A DNA stretch of 64,000 bases from Streptomyces sp. NBRC 109706 (GCF_000974485.1 NZ_BBOM01000005.1:914289-978288), one strand, 5' to 3'. Shown: positions 1 through 8,604, numbered from the stretch's first letter. The notes: generated by a model not told the origin, from the sequence alone. Program-made: numbers and translations.

Positions 1-952
1 CGCGGCGAGCCGGTCGGGATTGGCGCTGGGATTCGCGGCCTTCGGTCTGTGGGGGCTACTCCCCCTGTACTGGCATCTGTTGGCGGACACCGGTGCCTTC
101 CAGGTGCTCGCGCACCGCATCGTGTGGTCGATGCCCACGGCGCTGCTGCTGTTGCTGCTGGTCCGCAACTGGTCCTGGATAGGTCCGCTGCTGCGCGATC
201 CCAGAAGGCTGGGGCTGGTGCTGCTCTCCGCCCTGTTGATCACCTGCAACTGGGCCGTCTTCATCTGGTGCGTCGCCGAGGACCGGGTGCTGGAGGCGTC
301 CCTCGGCTACTTCATCAACCCGCTCCTCACCATCGCCACGGGCGTTCTGCTGCTCAAGGAGCGGCTGCGGAGGGCGCAGTGGGTGGCGGTGGGCATCGGC
401 GGGCTCGCGGTGGTGGTGATGAGCGTGGCCTACGGCCAGGTGCCCTGGCTGTCGCTGACGCTGTCGGTGACCTTCGCCGGCTATGGCCTGGTGAAGAAGC
501 GGACCGGTCTGGACGGCCTTGAGGGGTTCAGCGCGGACACCGCGTTCCAGTTCCTGCCGGCGCTCGGCTTTCTGCTGGTGCTGGCCGGGCGGGGCGAGGG
601 CTCGTTCACGGTCCAGGGCCCCGGCTACGCCCTGCTGCTGGTGGCCAGCGGCCTGGTCACCGCCCTCCCGTTGATCTTCTTCGGCGCGGCGGCGGTGCGG
701 CTGCCGCTGTCCACCATCGGCCTGATGCAGTACATCGCGCCCATCGCCATGTTCCTGCTGGGGCTGCTGGCCTTCGGCGAGGAGATGCCGCCCGAGCGGT
801 GGATCGGCTTCGGCCTGGTGTGGATCGCGTTGACGGTGCTCACCTGGGACGCGGTCCGCCGGGCCGGCACCCGCCGCCGCACGGTGGTCACCAACGCCGT
901 GACCGGCACCTCTTCGAAGGATTCGAAGGAGGCGACCAGCCCTGCTGGCTGA
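1..952 (+). CDS. rarD: EamA-family transporter RarD, 5'-truncated by the window edge
   Basis: Drug/metabolite-transporter superfamily permease of the RarD type. The reading frame is open to the first base. The residues before the first in-window start codon (TTG at 20) already read like the RarD N-terminus (..RSGLALGFAAFGLWGLLPLYW), so the true start lies upstream of the window. About ten hydrophobic segments follow, including the conserved 'SLGYFINPLLTIATGVLLLKERL' and 'STIGLMQYIAPIAMFLLG' regions that recur in RarD. The C-terminal 30 residues are polar and probably cytoplasmic. RarD was linked to chloramphenicol sensitivity in other bacteria; the substrate here is unknown. The next gene follows closely on the same strand. 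Confidence 0.85.
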   Translation, partial: AASRSGLALGFAAFGLWGLLPLYWHLLADTGAFQVLAHRIVWSMPTALLLLLLVRNWSWIGPLLRDPRRLGLVLLSALLITCNWAVFIWCVAEDRVLEASLGYFINPLLTIATGVLLLKERLRRAQWVAVGIGGLAVVVMSVAYGQVPWLSLTLSVTFAGYGLVKKRTGLDGLEGFSADTAFQFLPALGFLLVLAGRGEGSFTVQGPGYALLLVASGLVTALPLIFFGAAAVRLPLSTIGLMQYIAPIAMFLLGLLAFGEEMPPERWIGFGLVWIALTVLTWDAVRRAGTRRRTVVTNAVTGTSSKDSKEATSPAG

Positions 953-1007
953 GACGACCAGGGAGTGGGTCGAGGCGCGGCTGGCGCCGGGCGAACGGGT
1001 CACCGAG

Positions 1008-1877
1008 GTGACGGCGCTGCGCGGCGGTTGGACGTCCGAGATGCGCCGGCTGACGGTGACCGGGCCCGGGGGCGCCGTCCGGGAGGTGGTGCTGCGCTCC
1101 TTTGTCACCCCGTTCTTCCGCCGGCACGCGCCGGGGCTGCTGGGGCGCGAACACCGGGTGCTGGGGCAGCTCGCCGGCACCTCGGTCCCGGCGCCGAGGC
1201 CGCTCGGCGTCGACCCGGACGGCGCGCACTGCGCGGCGCCGTCGCTGCTGATGACGCTGCTCCCCGGCGGCATCCGGCTGGCCGACGACGACGGCCTCCC
1301 CGGGCGGGTGAAGGCGCTCGCCGAACTGCTGGTCACCGTGCACCAGTTGCCCGCCGAAGGCCCCGAACGTCCGCGCCCCTACCAGGCGTGGGCCGGCCCC
1401 GAACGGGTGCGGGTGCCGGAGGACACCGCGCGGCCGGCGCTGTGGCGGGCGGCGATCGCGGGCATCGACCGACCGCCGCCACCGTTCGAAGGCCGCTTCC
1501 TGCACCGGGACTTCCACCCGGGCAATGTCCTCTTCGACGACGCGGGCCGGATCACCGGCCTGGTGGACTGGGTGGAGACGTCCCTGGGCCCGGCGGACCT
1601 CGATGTGGCGCACTGCGCGACGGCGCTGGCACTGCTGCACGGCCCCGAGGTCGGCCTCGGCCTCGCCGACCACTACCGCGCGGCGGGCGGCCGCCTGGCT
1701 CCGACCCCCGAGGCACGGCGCTACTGGCGCCTGTTGGACGCGCTGGGCTTCGCCCCCGACGCCGAAAAGGTAGCCACCCCCTGGCGCACATCGGGCCGCC
1801 CCGACCTCACCCCCACCCTCCTCACCACCCGCCTGGAGACCTACCTCACCGCCATCCTGGACAACGCCACCCCCTGA
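1008..1877 (+). CDS. Aminoglycoside phosphotransferase (APH)-family kinase
   Basis: APH/choline-kinase fold enzyme. The catalytic loop 'FLHRDFHPGNVLFDD' carries the Brenner-type HxDxxxxN motif, and 'GLVDWVE' supplies the Mg-binding Asp about 20 residues later. The substrate cannot be told; most such Streptomyces proteins are uncharacterised small-molecule kinases rather than antibiotic resistance enzymes. Start choice is uncertain. GTG 1008 is the first conventional start, but the frame is open upstream and encodes plausible N-terminal sequence (..ETTREWVEARLAPGERVTEV). An AGGAGG at 927-932 sits 9 nt before CTG 942, so a CTG start at 942 is possible. The gene lies 55 bp (or less) after rarD and may be cotranscribed. 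Confidence 0.8.
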   Translation: MTALRGGWTSEMRRLTVTGPGGAVREVVLRSFVTPFFRRHAPGLLGREHRVLGQLAGTSVPAPRPLGVDPDGAHCAAPSLLMTLLPGGIRLADDDGLPGRVKALAELLVTVHQLPAEGPERPRPYQAWAGPERVRVPEDTARPALWRAAIAGIDRPPPPFEGRFLHRDFHPGNVLFDDAGRITGLVDWVETSLGPADLDVAHCATALALLHGPEVGLGLADHYRAAGGRLAPTPEARRYWRLLDALGFAPDAEKVATPWRTSGRPDLTPTLLTTRLETYLTAILDNATP

Positions 1878-1911
1878 CCCGTTCACGCCCGGCCGGGGCC
1901 GAGGCCGGGCG

Positions 1912-2520
1912 TCATGGTGGGGTGGCGCGGCGGGTGCGGAGGGCTCGGGTTTTGTGGAGATTGCCGCAGTGCTCCATGGCGCACCAGCGGCGGCGGCCGG
2001 GGCGTGAGGTGTCGGCATAGACCAGCTGGCAGTTGTCCGCCGCACACATCCGTATCCGCTCGGCGAACGGGCCGGTGAACAGTTCGACGGCGTCCCTGGC
2101 CACGGTGGACAGCAGCTGTTCGACCGTGCCGCCGGCGGCCCACGCGCGGGTGCCGTCCGGGGCGAGGGCCGGGCTCAGCGGGGGGTGGGCGGCCGCCGCG
2201 TTCAGCGTGGTCAGCTCGGCCTCGGGCAGCGGCCGGGACGCCACCCGGGCCAGCACCAGGCCCCAGAGTGCGTCGCGCAGCCGGCGGACCGCCGCCATCT
2301 CCGGCGCGCGCGCCGTCAGTTCGGGCGTGGGGCGCAGACGGCAGGCGCCCAGCCAGTCGTCGAACGCCTGCGGCGTGTGCAGCGTCTCCCAGCGGGCGAA
2401 CTCGCCCGGGCCGCCGGTGGGCAACAGCTCCAGGCAGAGCGCGCCGGGATCGAAGCGGTACCACGCCCCGGAGTGGGAACGCAGGCGCAGTCCGGTCACG
2501 TTGCTTGGCGAAGGCTCCAT
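1912..2520 (-). CDS. CGNR zinc-finger transcriptional regulator
   Basis: A 202-aa protein of the ABATE/CGNR family. The C-terminus has the zinc-finger pattern C-x4-C ... C-x3-CGN ('CAADNCQLVYADTS', then 'WCAMEHCGN') followed by a basic helix, the presumed DNA-binding part. The N-terminal ~130 residues form the ABATE domain, thought to bind a ligand. ATG at 2520 is preferred over the much longer open frame upstream because a -10-like TATAGT lies 6 nt before it, consistent with a leaderless transcript. It is divergent from the VOC gene, 21 bp away, which it probably regulates. Confidence 0.85.
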   Translation of the reverse strand: MEPSPSNVTGLRLRSHSGAWYRFDPGALCLELLPTGGPGEFARWETLHTPQAFDDWLGACRLRPTPELTARAPEMAAVRRLRDALWGLVLARVASRPLPEAELTTLNAAAAHPPLSPALAPDGTRAWAAGGTVEQLLSTVARDAVELFTGPFAERIRMCAADNCQLVYADTSRPGRRRWCAMEHCGNLHKTRALRTRRATPP

Positions 2521-2525
2521 GTAAC

Positions 2526-2539
2526 CACTATAACTAGTG
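2526..2539. promoter_or_regulatory. Overlapping back-to-back leaderless promoters inside a palindrome
   Basis: CACTA (2526-2530) and TAGTG (2535-2539) form an inverted repeat around TAAC. On the plus strand TATAAC (2530-2535) ends 6 nt before ATG 2542. On the minus strand TATAGT (2532-2527) ends 6 nt before ATG 2520. Both genes therefore appear to have leaderless mRNAs from a symmetric, shared core promoter, and the palindrome may also be the CGNR operator. The motifs are read directly; promoter function is inferred. Confidence 0.6.
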
Positions 2540-2541
2540 AC

Positions 2542-2994
2542 ATGACACTTGGCTGGAAACTTGTGATCGACAGTGAGAACGCCCATCGGCAGGCCGACTT
2601 CTGGGCCGCCGCCCTGGAGTACCGCCGGGAGGACAACAGCCGCCTGGTGGAACGGCTGCGCGCGGCCGGCCAGTTGCCGCCGGAGGCCGTCGTCGAGCAC
2701 CAGGGACGGCTCGGCTTCCGGGGCTTCGCCGCCGTGCGGCACCCGGACGACCCCTTTGACGAGGCAAGCGATATCGGCCTGGGCCGACGGCTGCTCTTCC
2801 AGGAGGTGCCGGAGCCCAAGACGGTCAAGAACCGGCTGCACATCGACATCCACGGCGAACGCGGCCAACTGGAGGCGCTGGTCACACGGTTGGAGGGCCT
2901 GGGCGCCAGCCGGGTACGCGAGGAGAACCAGGGCCCGGCCGGCCACTGGTGGATCATGCTCGACCCGGAGGGCAACGAGTTCTGCGCCTCCTGA
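2542..2994 (+). CDS. VOC (glyoxalase-like) family protein
   Basis: A 150-aa single-unit vicinal-oxygen-chelate protein. It begins directly with the first beta strand ('LGWKLVIDSENAHRQADFWAAAL') and ends with the typical 'MLDPEGNEFC' strand that carries the metal-binding Glu in related enzymes. This subgroup is often annotated as a glyoxalase-like domain and its substrate is unknown. ATG 2542 is chosen because the -10 box TATAAC is only 6 nt upstream; longer upstream frames run through the promoter and the divergent CGNR gene. CGNR/VOC pairing suggests local regulation, possibly of a resistance or detoxification function. Confidence 0.85.
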   Translation: MTLGWKLVIDSENAHRQADFWAAALEYRREDNSRLVERLRAAGQLPPEAVVEHQGRLGFRGFAAVRHPDDPFDEASDIGLGRRLLFQEVPEPKTVKNRLHIDIHGERGQLEALVTRLEGLGASRVREENQGPAGHWWIMLDPEGNEFCAS

Positions 2995-3096
2995 CCCCGT
3001 GGGCCTCGGCCCGGAGGGATGGTTTCCGGCCATCTGAGATGCTGGGCGGGCGGCCCGCCGTTCGGGGGCTCGCGGGTGTGATCGCCTGGGGAGGCC

Positions 3097-4047
3097 ATGG
3101 TGGGAGGTCGCGGTGGGGCGCGTTATCCCGTAGCGCGGTTCATGATCTCGTTCAGCACCGGATTCCTCTGGGGTCTGGTCCCGTTCGCGATCGCACTGAA
3201 CATGCTGGAGGAATCGCTGCACGAGACCCAGCCCGACAACTGGACCGACTGGGGCGCCGGCGCGCTGTTGGTGCTGATCATCTCCCTGATCGCCTACACC
3301 CTGGCCGAACACGGCATCGGCCTGCCGCGCCGGGGCGCCCGCGCGCCCGTCTACCACGGCTGGCTCACCGGGGCCTCGGCGGGCGTACTGGGCGCCGGCG
3401 CCCTGCAGTTGGCCAACGACCGGCTGCACCCGCGGATGATGGAGATCGGCGATGTGACGCCGGCCGTGGTCGCCCTGGTGCTGGTCTCCGGCTGGGGCCT
3501 GCTGCTGACCTTTCTGCATCTGACGGGCGCGCCCGTCCCGTCCGGCCGAGCGCCGGCGACCAGGCAGGCACCGACCACAGGACCGCAACCGGAGCCGGAA
3601 CCAGAACCGGAGCCGGAGCCGGAGCCAGGGCCCGAGGAAGAGCCGGAGCCCGCACCCCGGTTGGGGACGGTGAGCCGGTCCTGGCCGGCCGCGCCGCCCG
3701 AGGTGCCGCCGGCCGGGCCCGTCTCCCGACCCTGGGGCGACGCCCCGCCCGCCGTCCGACGGCCGGACAGCACGCCGAGCGACGGCCGCGACGGCTGGCC
3801 CGTCCTCGCGCTGATGATCGGCGCGGCGCTGCTGCTCCCCGCGTTGACCCGTCATGTCCTGGACTCCGACGCCCTGCCGGGCTGGCTGGTCCTGCTCGCG
3901 CTGGCGGCGTCCGCCCTCTGCGCGCTGCTCGTCCTCGCCCTGCTGTTCGTGCGGAACGCGGTGGTCGACGGGCGCCGGCGGTGGGTCCTGGTGGCCTGTT
4001 GGGCGGTGTTGGCACCGCTGTCCTGGCTGGCCGCCGGGCTGCTGTGA
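3097..4047 (+). CDS. Multi-pass membrane protein with an EPEPEP linker, function unknown
   Basis: A 316-aa protein I do not recognise. About four hydrophobic segments lie in the N-terminal half (residues ~15-145) and about three in the C-terminal half (~230-316). Between them is a polar, proline-rich linker of roughly 80 residues containing a run of Glu-Pro dipeptides (nt ~3588-3652). The linker is probably an extended cytoplasmic rod between two membrane domains. Start is uncertain: ATG 3097 has GGGGAGG very close upstream, and ATG 3142 begins at 'MISFSTGF', the first hydrophobic segment. The gene stands alone between the VOC gene and the kinase. Confidence 0.65.
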   Translation: MVGGRGGARYPVARFMISFSTGFLWGLVPFAIALNMLEESLHETQPDNWTDWGAGALLVLIISLIAYTLAEHGIGLPRRGARAPVYHGWLTGASAGVLGAGALQLANDRLHPRMMEIGDVTPAVVALVLVSGWGLLLTFLHLTGAPVPSGRAPATRQAPTTGPQPEPEPEPEPEPEPGPEEEPEPAPRLGTVSRSWPAAPPEVPPAGPVSRPWGDAPPAVRRPDSTPSDGRDGWPVLALMIGAALLLPALTRHVLDSDALPGWLVLLALAASALCALLVLALLFVRNAVVDGRRRWVLVACWAVLAPLSWLAAGLL

Positions 4048-4356
4048 CCGACCGACCGCCACGCCGTTCCGTCCGCCCCTGGCAGCCGTCGTCCTGGAGG
4101 TTGCAACCGCGCGTGGCCCGGTAGTGTCCTAGCCGAGGGGGGACACCTTCCCGTGGCCGTGGACATGGCCGTGGCCGTGGACATAGACGTGGACGACGTC
4201 GGTCCGGGGGGTGCGGGGCTCGCGTCGGCGGTCCCGGTTGCGCGGACGCCGCCCGCCGGGGGCGGGGGCCCGGTGCGCGCCATGGCAGGATGCCTCCCCA
4301 ACTCTGCCCGTTGCCACGGGAGATGGTTCACGCGAACAGACAAGGGAGGCCGTGAC
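4048..4356. other. Intergenic region with a short direct repeat, upstream of the kinase gene
   Basis: About 309 bp without a convincing gene. Positions ~4152-4184 contain two copies, 18 bp apart, of CGTGGCCGTGGACAT, with further GTGGAC echoes to 4196. The repeat has no stop codons and makes a spurious His/Val-rich antisense frame. No clear -10/-35 pair is visible. The last 15 bp carry the ribosome-binding site of the kinase (AAGGGAGG, 4342-4349). Confidence 0.4.
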
Positions 4357-6444
4357 GTGCAGCCCCTCAGCCCGGGTCAGCCCACGAGCGTCGGCCCCTA
4401 CCGGCTGCTGGGTCGGCTGGGAGCCGGCGGCATGGGAGAGGTCTATCTCGGCCGCTCGCCCGGGGGCCGGACGGCGGCGATCAAGCTGGTCCACGCGGAG
4501 CTGGCCTCCGACCCCGAGTTCCGCCGCCGGTTCCGGAGCGAGGTGGCCGCCGCGCAGCGGGTCAGCGGCGAGTGGACCGCTCCGGTGCTGGACAGCGACA
4601 CCGAGTCGACCGTTCCCTGGGTGGCCACCGGCTACGTTCCCGGGCCCTCGCTCACCCAGGTGGTGGGGAAGTACGGCCCGCTGCCCGAGGAGTCGGTGTG
4701 GGCGTTGACGCACGGTCTCACCCAGGCGCTCACCGATATCCATGGCAACGGTCTGGTGCACCGCGACCTCAAACCGTCCAATGTGCTGATCACGCTGGAC
4801 GGGCCCAAGGTGATCGACTTCGGGATCGCCCGTGCGGTGGACGCCAGCCAGGCGACGCGCACCGGTTCCATGGTCGGCTCGCCCGGCTATATGGCGCCCG
4901 AGCAGATCAGGGGCGAGCACATCACCTCGGCGGCCGACATCTTCGCGCTGGGCGCCGTGGTGGCGTACGCGGTCAGCGGGGTGTCGCCGTTCGCGCCCGA
5001 CCAGCCGTCGCTGCACACCGTGCTCTACCGCGTGCTCCACGAGGAGCCCGAACTGGGCGCGCCCGAGGGCCCGTTGACCGGCTATCTGCGCCAGGTCGCC
5101 GAGCGCTGTCTGCTCAAGGACCCGGGCGAGCGGCCGACGCTGCCGCAGATCCTCCAGCTGGCCGCCCACCACACCGACAACAGCGGCGTCTGGCTGCCGC
5201 CCCGGCTCACCGCGCAGCTCGGCCGTGACGCGGCCAGCCTGCTCGCCCTCGACGGGCCGAGGGACGCCCCCGACACCCCGCCGCCGTCGCCGGCCCCCGG
5301 CCGGGGCCAGGGCACCCCGCCGCCGTACCCGGCGTCGGCGGCGCCCGTCACCGGCCCGCTGACCGGCTCCGCGACACACGGCCCCAACGGACCGAACGGG
5401 ACGCACGCGCCGACCGTGCCGCCCCCGCCGCCCCCGCCGAGCCGCCGCTGGCGCACCCCGCTGCTGGCCGGCGCCGTGGTGCTGACGCTGGTCGGTGGCG
5501 CGTTTCTGGTCGCCAACCAGTTCGGGGGCGGGGACGACGGCCCGCCGACCGCCGGCGGGGACCCCACCGGCTCCGAGACCGGACCGGCCGAGGAGCCGGA
5601 CGACGGAACGGACGGCGAGCCGGGTGAGGATCCGACCGACGACACCGGCTACCCGGGCGACCCGGACGCGCCGTTCTTCGACCGCCTGCCCGAGGAGCTG
5701 CGGCAGGAGGGGAAGATCACCGTCCGCGCCGGCACCTACGCGGGGGCGCTGATGTATGTCGACCCCGACACCGATATCGCCGGTGTGGAGCACGATCTGG
5801 CGCTGGAGATCGGTGAACGGCTGGGCCTGCGGATCGACTTCGCCCCCTCGTCGGACAGCCGCAACCTGATGACGGCCATGCGGACCGCCGCGATGGCCGG
5901 GATCACCTCGCAGTTCGCCATGGGCGGCCTTGAGGATGTGCCGAGCTTCCGGCAGGAGGAGAACGTGAACTTCGTCAACCACATCCAGGAGGGGATGACG
6001 CTGCTGGTCCCCGTGCAGTCCGGCATCCGTTCGCTGGACGACATGTGCGGCGGGTCCGTCGTCACCTGGCAGTCCGACCGGCTGCGCAGCATCGTCGAGC
6101 ACGCGACGGTGGGCTGCCGGGAGCCGGTGGAGTTGCGGACCGCCAACACCACCCAGGAGATGGAGTCCCTGGTCCAGGCGGGCCAGGTCGACGGCATGCT
6201 GGTCTCCTACTCGGGGGCCAGGAGCTTTGTCAACGAGAACCCGGACAGCGGGCTGTGGGCCACCTCGGACCATGTCGGCATCACCGTCCGGGGCATCGCG
6301 GTGCCCGAGGGCGCCTCCGAGCTGCGCGATCTGATCCAGGCCGCCGTGCAGGCGATGATGGACGACGGCACCTATGCGGAGATCCTGGAGGAATGGGACA
6401 TGCCCGATCTGGCCATCGACGGGGCGACCGTCAACAGGGGCTGA
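4357..6444 (+). CDS. Ser/Thr protein kinase fused to an extracellular solute-binding domain
   Basis: A 695-aa receptor kinase. The kinase domain spans residues ~13-270, with glycine loop 'GRLGAGGMGEVYLG', invariant Lys in 'AAIKLVH', catalytic 'VHRDLKPSN' and Mg-binding 'DFGIARA'. A Pro-rich juxtamembrane linker follows (~305-362), then one transmembrane helix (~364-388), an acidic Gly/Asp/Glu linker, and from ~448 to the end a type-3 periplasmic-binding-protein-like domain ('GKITVRAGTYAGALMYVD ... IAGVEHDLALEIGERLGL') of the amino-acid ABC-transporter class. The sensor thus replaces the usual PASTA repeats and suggests direct sensing of an amino acid or similar ligand. GTG 4357 is chosen for AAGGGAGG 7 nt upstream. 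Confidence 0.85.
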   Translation: MQPLSPGQPTSVGPYRLLGRLGAGGMGEVYLGRSPGGRTAAIKLVHAELASDPEFRRRFRSEVAAAQRVSGEWTAPVLDSDTESTVPWVATGYVPGPSLTQVVGKYGPLPEESVWALTHGLTQALTDIHGNGLVHRDLKPSNVLITLDGPKVIDFGIARAVDASQATRTGSMVGSPGYMAPEQIRGEHITSAADIFALGAVVAYAVSGVSPFAPDQPSLHTVLYRVLHEEPELGAPEGPLTGYLRQVAERCLLKDPGERPTLPQILQLAAHHTDNSGVWLPPRLTAQLGRDAASLLALDGPRDAPDTPPPSPAPGRGQGTPPPYPASAAPVTGPLTGSATHGPNGPNGTHAPTVPPPPPPPSRRWRTPLLAGAVVLTLVGGAFLVANQFGGGDDGPPTAGGDPTGSETGPAEEPDDGTDGEPGEDPTDDTGYPGDPDAPFFDRLPEELRQEGKITVRAGTYAGALMYVDPDTDIAGVEHDLALEIGERLGLRIDFAPSSDSRNLMTAMRTAAMAGITSQFAMGGLEDVPSFRQEENVNFVNHIQEGMTLLVPVQSGIRSLDDMCGGSVVTWQSDRLRSIVEHATVGCREPVELRTANTTQEMESLVQAGQVDGMLVSYSGARSFVNENPDSGLWATSDHVGITVRGIAVPEGASELRDLIQAAVQAMMDDGTYAEILEEWDMPDLAIDGATVNRG

Positions 6445-6606
6445 CGGTCCGCGCGCTCCTCCCCCGGGCCGGCGGGGACTCCGCCGAACGACTCCTCTCG
6501 GCGCGTGTCACCCCTCGATGGGCCGCGACCACCGGTGGGCCTTTCTAACTTGACGTCATGAGATCCCCCCCACCGTACGGCCCGGCCGCGATCGTCCCTG
6601 GCGACC

Positions 6607-8532
6607 GTGGCCGGCGCCACTCTCACCGTGCTGCTCGGCGCGAGCCAGGGGCTCGCGCTCGCCGCGACCCCGGCGGCCGTGCCCATGGCGCCGCCCAGCA
6701 ACGGGTCGGTACTGCTGAACGAGACCTTCGAGGGCTCCCAGGTCGACGACCCCGGGTTCATCCCGCTGGACACGGCCTGTCTGACCGGCGCCGGCGCCGA
6801 ACCCCCACCGGACGCCTCGGCCCTGGGCCCCTGCGACGGCGCCGACCAGACCACGGCCCCGGTGCCGCCTCCCGGCGTGACGCCCGGCTATCTGCAGCTC
6901 ACCGACAGCGGCACGTACCGTACCGGCGGCGTGGTCTACAACCGCCCGCTGCCCGGCAACGGGGGGCTCCAGGTCACCTTCGACCAGTACCAGTACGGCA
7001 CCAACCCCGACGGCGCCGGCGCCGACGGCATCGGGTTCTTCCTGGTCGACGGCTCGACCAACCTGACCAGCACGGGCGCCACCGGCGGCTCGCTCGGCTA
7101 CGCGCAGCGCAACCTCGAACCGGGCGTCGACGGCGGCTATGTGGGCGTGGGGCTCGACGCCTACGGGAACTTCGTCAACGACTTCGAGAACCGGGGCAAC
7201 GGCTGCCCCGACGACCAGCGCTCCCCGGTGACCGTCGACGCGCAGGTGCCCAACACGGTGACGCTGCGCGGGCCCGGCCAGGGCATCGAGGGGTACTGCT
7301 ATCTCACGTCCACCATCACGCCGGACGCCACGGCGCCCGCCGGTTACGTCTCCACCCTGCCGGGCAGCCTCCGCGAGCAGGGCACCGACCCCGAGCCGGC
7401 ACTGCGCACCGTGCAGATCACGGTCAGCCCCGACGAGTTGCCCACCGTCGAGGTCGACATCGACTTCCACGACGGGAACGGTCTGCAGACGGTGCTGACC
7501 ACCCAGCTGACGGAGGAGGCACCGGAGACCTACAAGTTCGGCTTCTCGGCCTCCACCGGCGGCTTCTTCGACACCCACCTCATCCGCGATGTCAGCGCGA
7601 TGTCCGTCGAGGAGCTGGACAATCTCAACCTGGTGAAGACAGTCACCAGCGGGACCACCGAACCGTACGCGATCGGCGACACCGTCACCTACGAGTTCCT
7701 GGTGACCAACACGGGCACCACCCCGCTCACGGATGTGACGGTCACCGACCCGGACGTGACCGACGTGTCCTGTCCGCGCACCACGTTGGGCCCGGCGGGC
7801 AGCGCGACCTCGTCCATGGTGTGCACCGGCAGCCATGTGATCGAGGAGGGCGACACCCTCACCGACGTCTTCACCAACACCGCGACCGCCCAGGGCGACA
7901 ACCCGGCCGGGGAGCAGGTCCTCTCCAACGAGTACTCGGCGTCGGTGCCGGTGGTCCGGAGCGTGCAGGACCTGACCATCGACAAGCAGGCCAGCGTGAC
8001 GGAGGCCGAGCCGGGTGACGAGGTCACCTACACCGTGACCGTCACCAACACCGGCGAAACCACCGTCGACCCCGCCGAGTTCACCGACGACCTCTCCGAC
8101 GTACTCGACGACGCCGGCATCGTCGGCACCCCCACCGCCGACACCGGCACCGCCACCCTCACCAACGGCACCCTCAACTGGACCGGCACCCTCACCCCAG
8201 GACAAACCGCCACCATCACCTACACCGTCCGCATCGACAACCCCGACACCGGCGACCAGACCCTCCGCAACAGCGTCACCTCCCCCACCCCAGGCGCCCA
8301 CTGCACCGGCGACACCCAACTCCCCTGCACCACCGAGGTGACGGTGACGACTCCGGAGCCGCCGCCCTGCTGCGAATGTCACTGCAAGTGCTGCCACAAG
8401 CCCCCGCACCACGGTGACAAGCCGCCCCACCACGGCCACAAGCCACCGCACCACTGCGACAAGCCCCCGCACCACGGGGAGAAGCCGGGTCACCACCACG
8501 GCGACAAGCCGGGGCACCAGCACTGCGACTGA
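6607..8532 (+). CDS. Secreted DUF11 surface protein with lectin-like domain and Cys/His-rich tail
   Basis: A 641-aa predicted cell-surface protein. The order is a hydrophobic export segment, an L-type-lectin-like region (~residues 35-335, 'DGIGFFLVDGS'), two DUF11 beta-sandwich repeats (~340-575, each opening 'YTVTVTNTGET'-like), then a tail rich in Cys, His, Lys and Pro (nt ~8368-8530) with CCxCxCxCC followed by several K-P-P-H-H-type repeats, probably metal-binding. There is no LPXTG. Start problem: GTG 6607 leaves a signal peptide with no basic n-region, whereas ATG 6558 is out of frame. Removing one C from the 7-C run at 6565-6571 would join ATG 6558 to this frame and give a proper Arg-rich signal peptide. 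Confidence 0.75.
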   Translation: MAGATLTVLLGASQGLALAATPAAVPMAPPSNGSVLLNETFEGSQVDDPGFIPLDTACLTGAGAEPPPDASALGPCDGADQTTAPVPPPGVTPGYLQLTDSGTYRTGGVVYNRPLPGNGGLQVTFDQYQYGTNPDGAGADGIGFFLVDGSTNLTSTGATGGSLGYAQRNLEPGVDGGYVGVGLDAYGNFVNDFENRGNGCPDDQRSPVTVDAQVPNTVTLRGPGQGIEGYCYLTSTITPDATAPAGYVSTLPGSLREQGTDPEPALRTVQITVSPDELPTVEVDIDFHDGNGLQTVLTTQLTEEAPETYKFGFSASTGGFFDTHLIRDVSAMSVEELDNLNLVKTVTSGTTEPYAIGDTVTYEFLVTNTGTTPLTDVTVTDPDVTDVSCPRTTLGPAGSATSSMVCTGSHVIEEGDTLTDVFTNTATAQGDNPAGEQVLSNEYSASVPVVRSVQDLTIDKQASVTEAEPGDEVTYTVTVTNTGETTVDPAEFTDDLSDVLDDAGIVGTPTADTGTATLTNGTLNWTGTLTPGQTATITYTVRIDNPDTGDQTLRNSVTSPTPGAHCTGDTQLPCTTEVTVTTPEPPPCCECHCKCCHKPPHHGDKPPHHGHKPPHHCDKPPHHGEKPGHHHGDKPGHQHCD

Positions 8533-8547
8533 GGCACCGGACCGAGA

Positions 8548-8596
8548 ACGGCTCGGGCCCCCGCGACCCCACCCCGGTCGCGGGGGCCCGAGCCGT
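8548..8596. terminator. Bidirectional hairpin terminator
   Basis: A perfect 21-bp inverted repeat (8548-8568 with 8576-8596) with a 7-nt loop lies between the convergent surface-protein and LolA-like genes, 16 and 9 nt from their stop codons. There is no U-tract, as is usual in this group. Confidence 0.85.
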
Positions 8597-8604
8597 CCGC
8601 CGGC

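Noticed and set aside
1912..4062. 716-codon minus-strand frame
   Set aside because: Only 1912-2520 is a gene (CGNR protein). The remainder is antisense to the VOC and membrane-protein genes.
4129..6273. Minus-strand frame with a His/Val repeat end (VHVYVHGHGH)
   Set aside because: It is antisense to the receptor kinase; the His run comes from the GTGGCCGTGGAC repeat read backwards.
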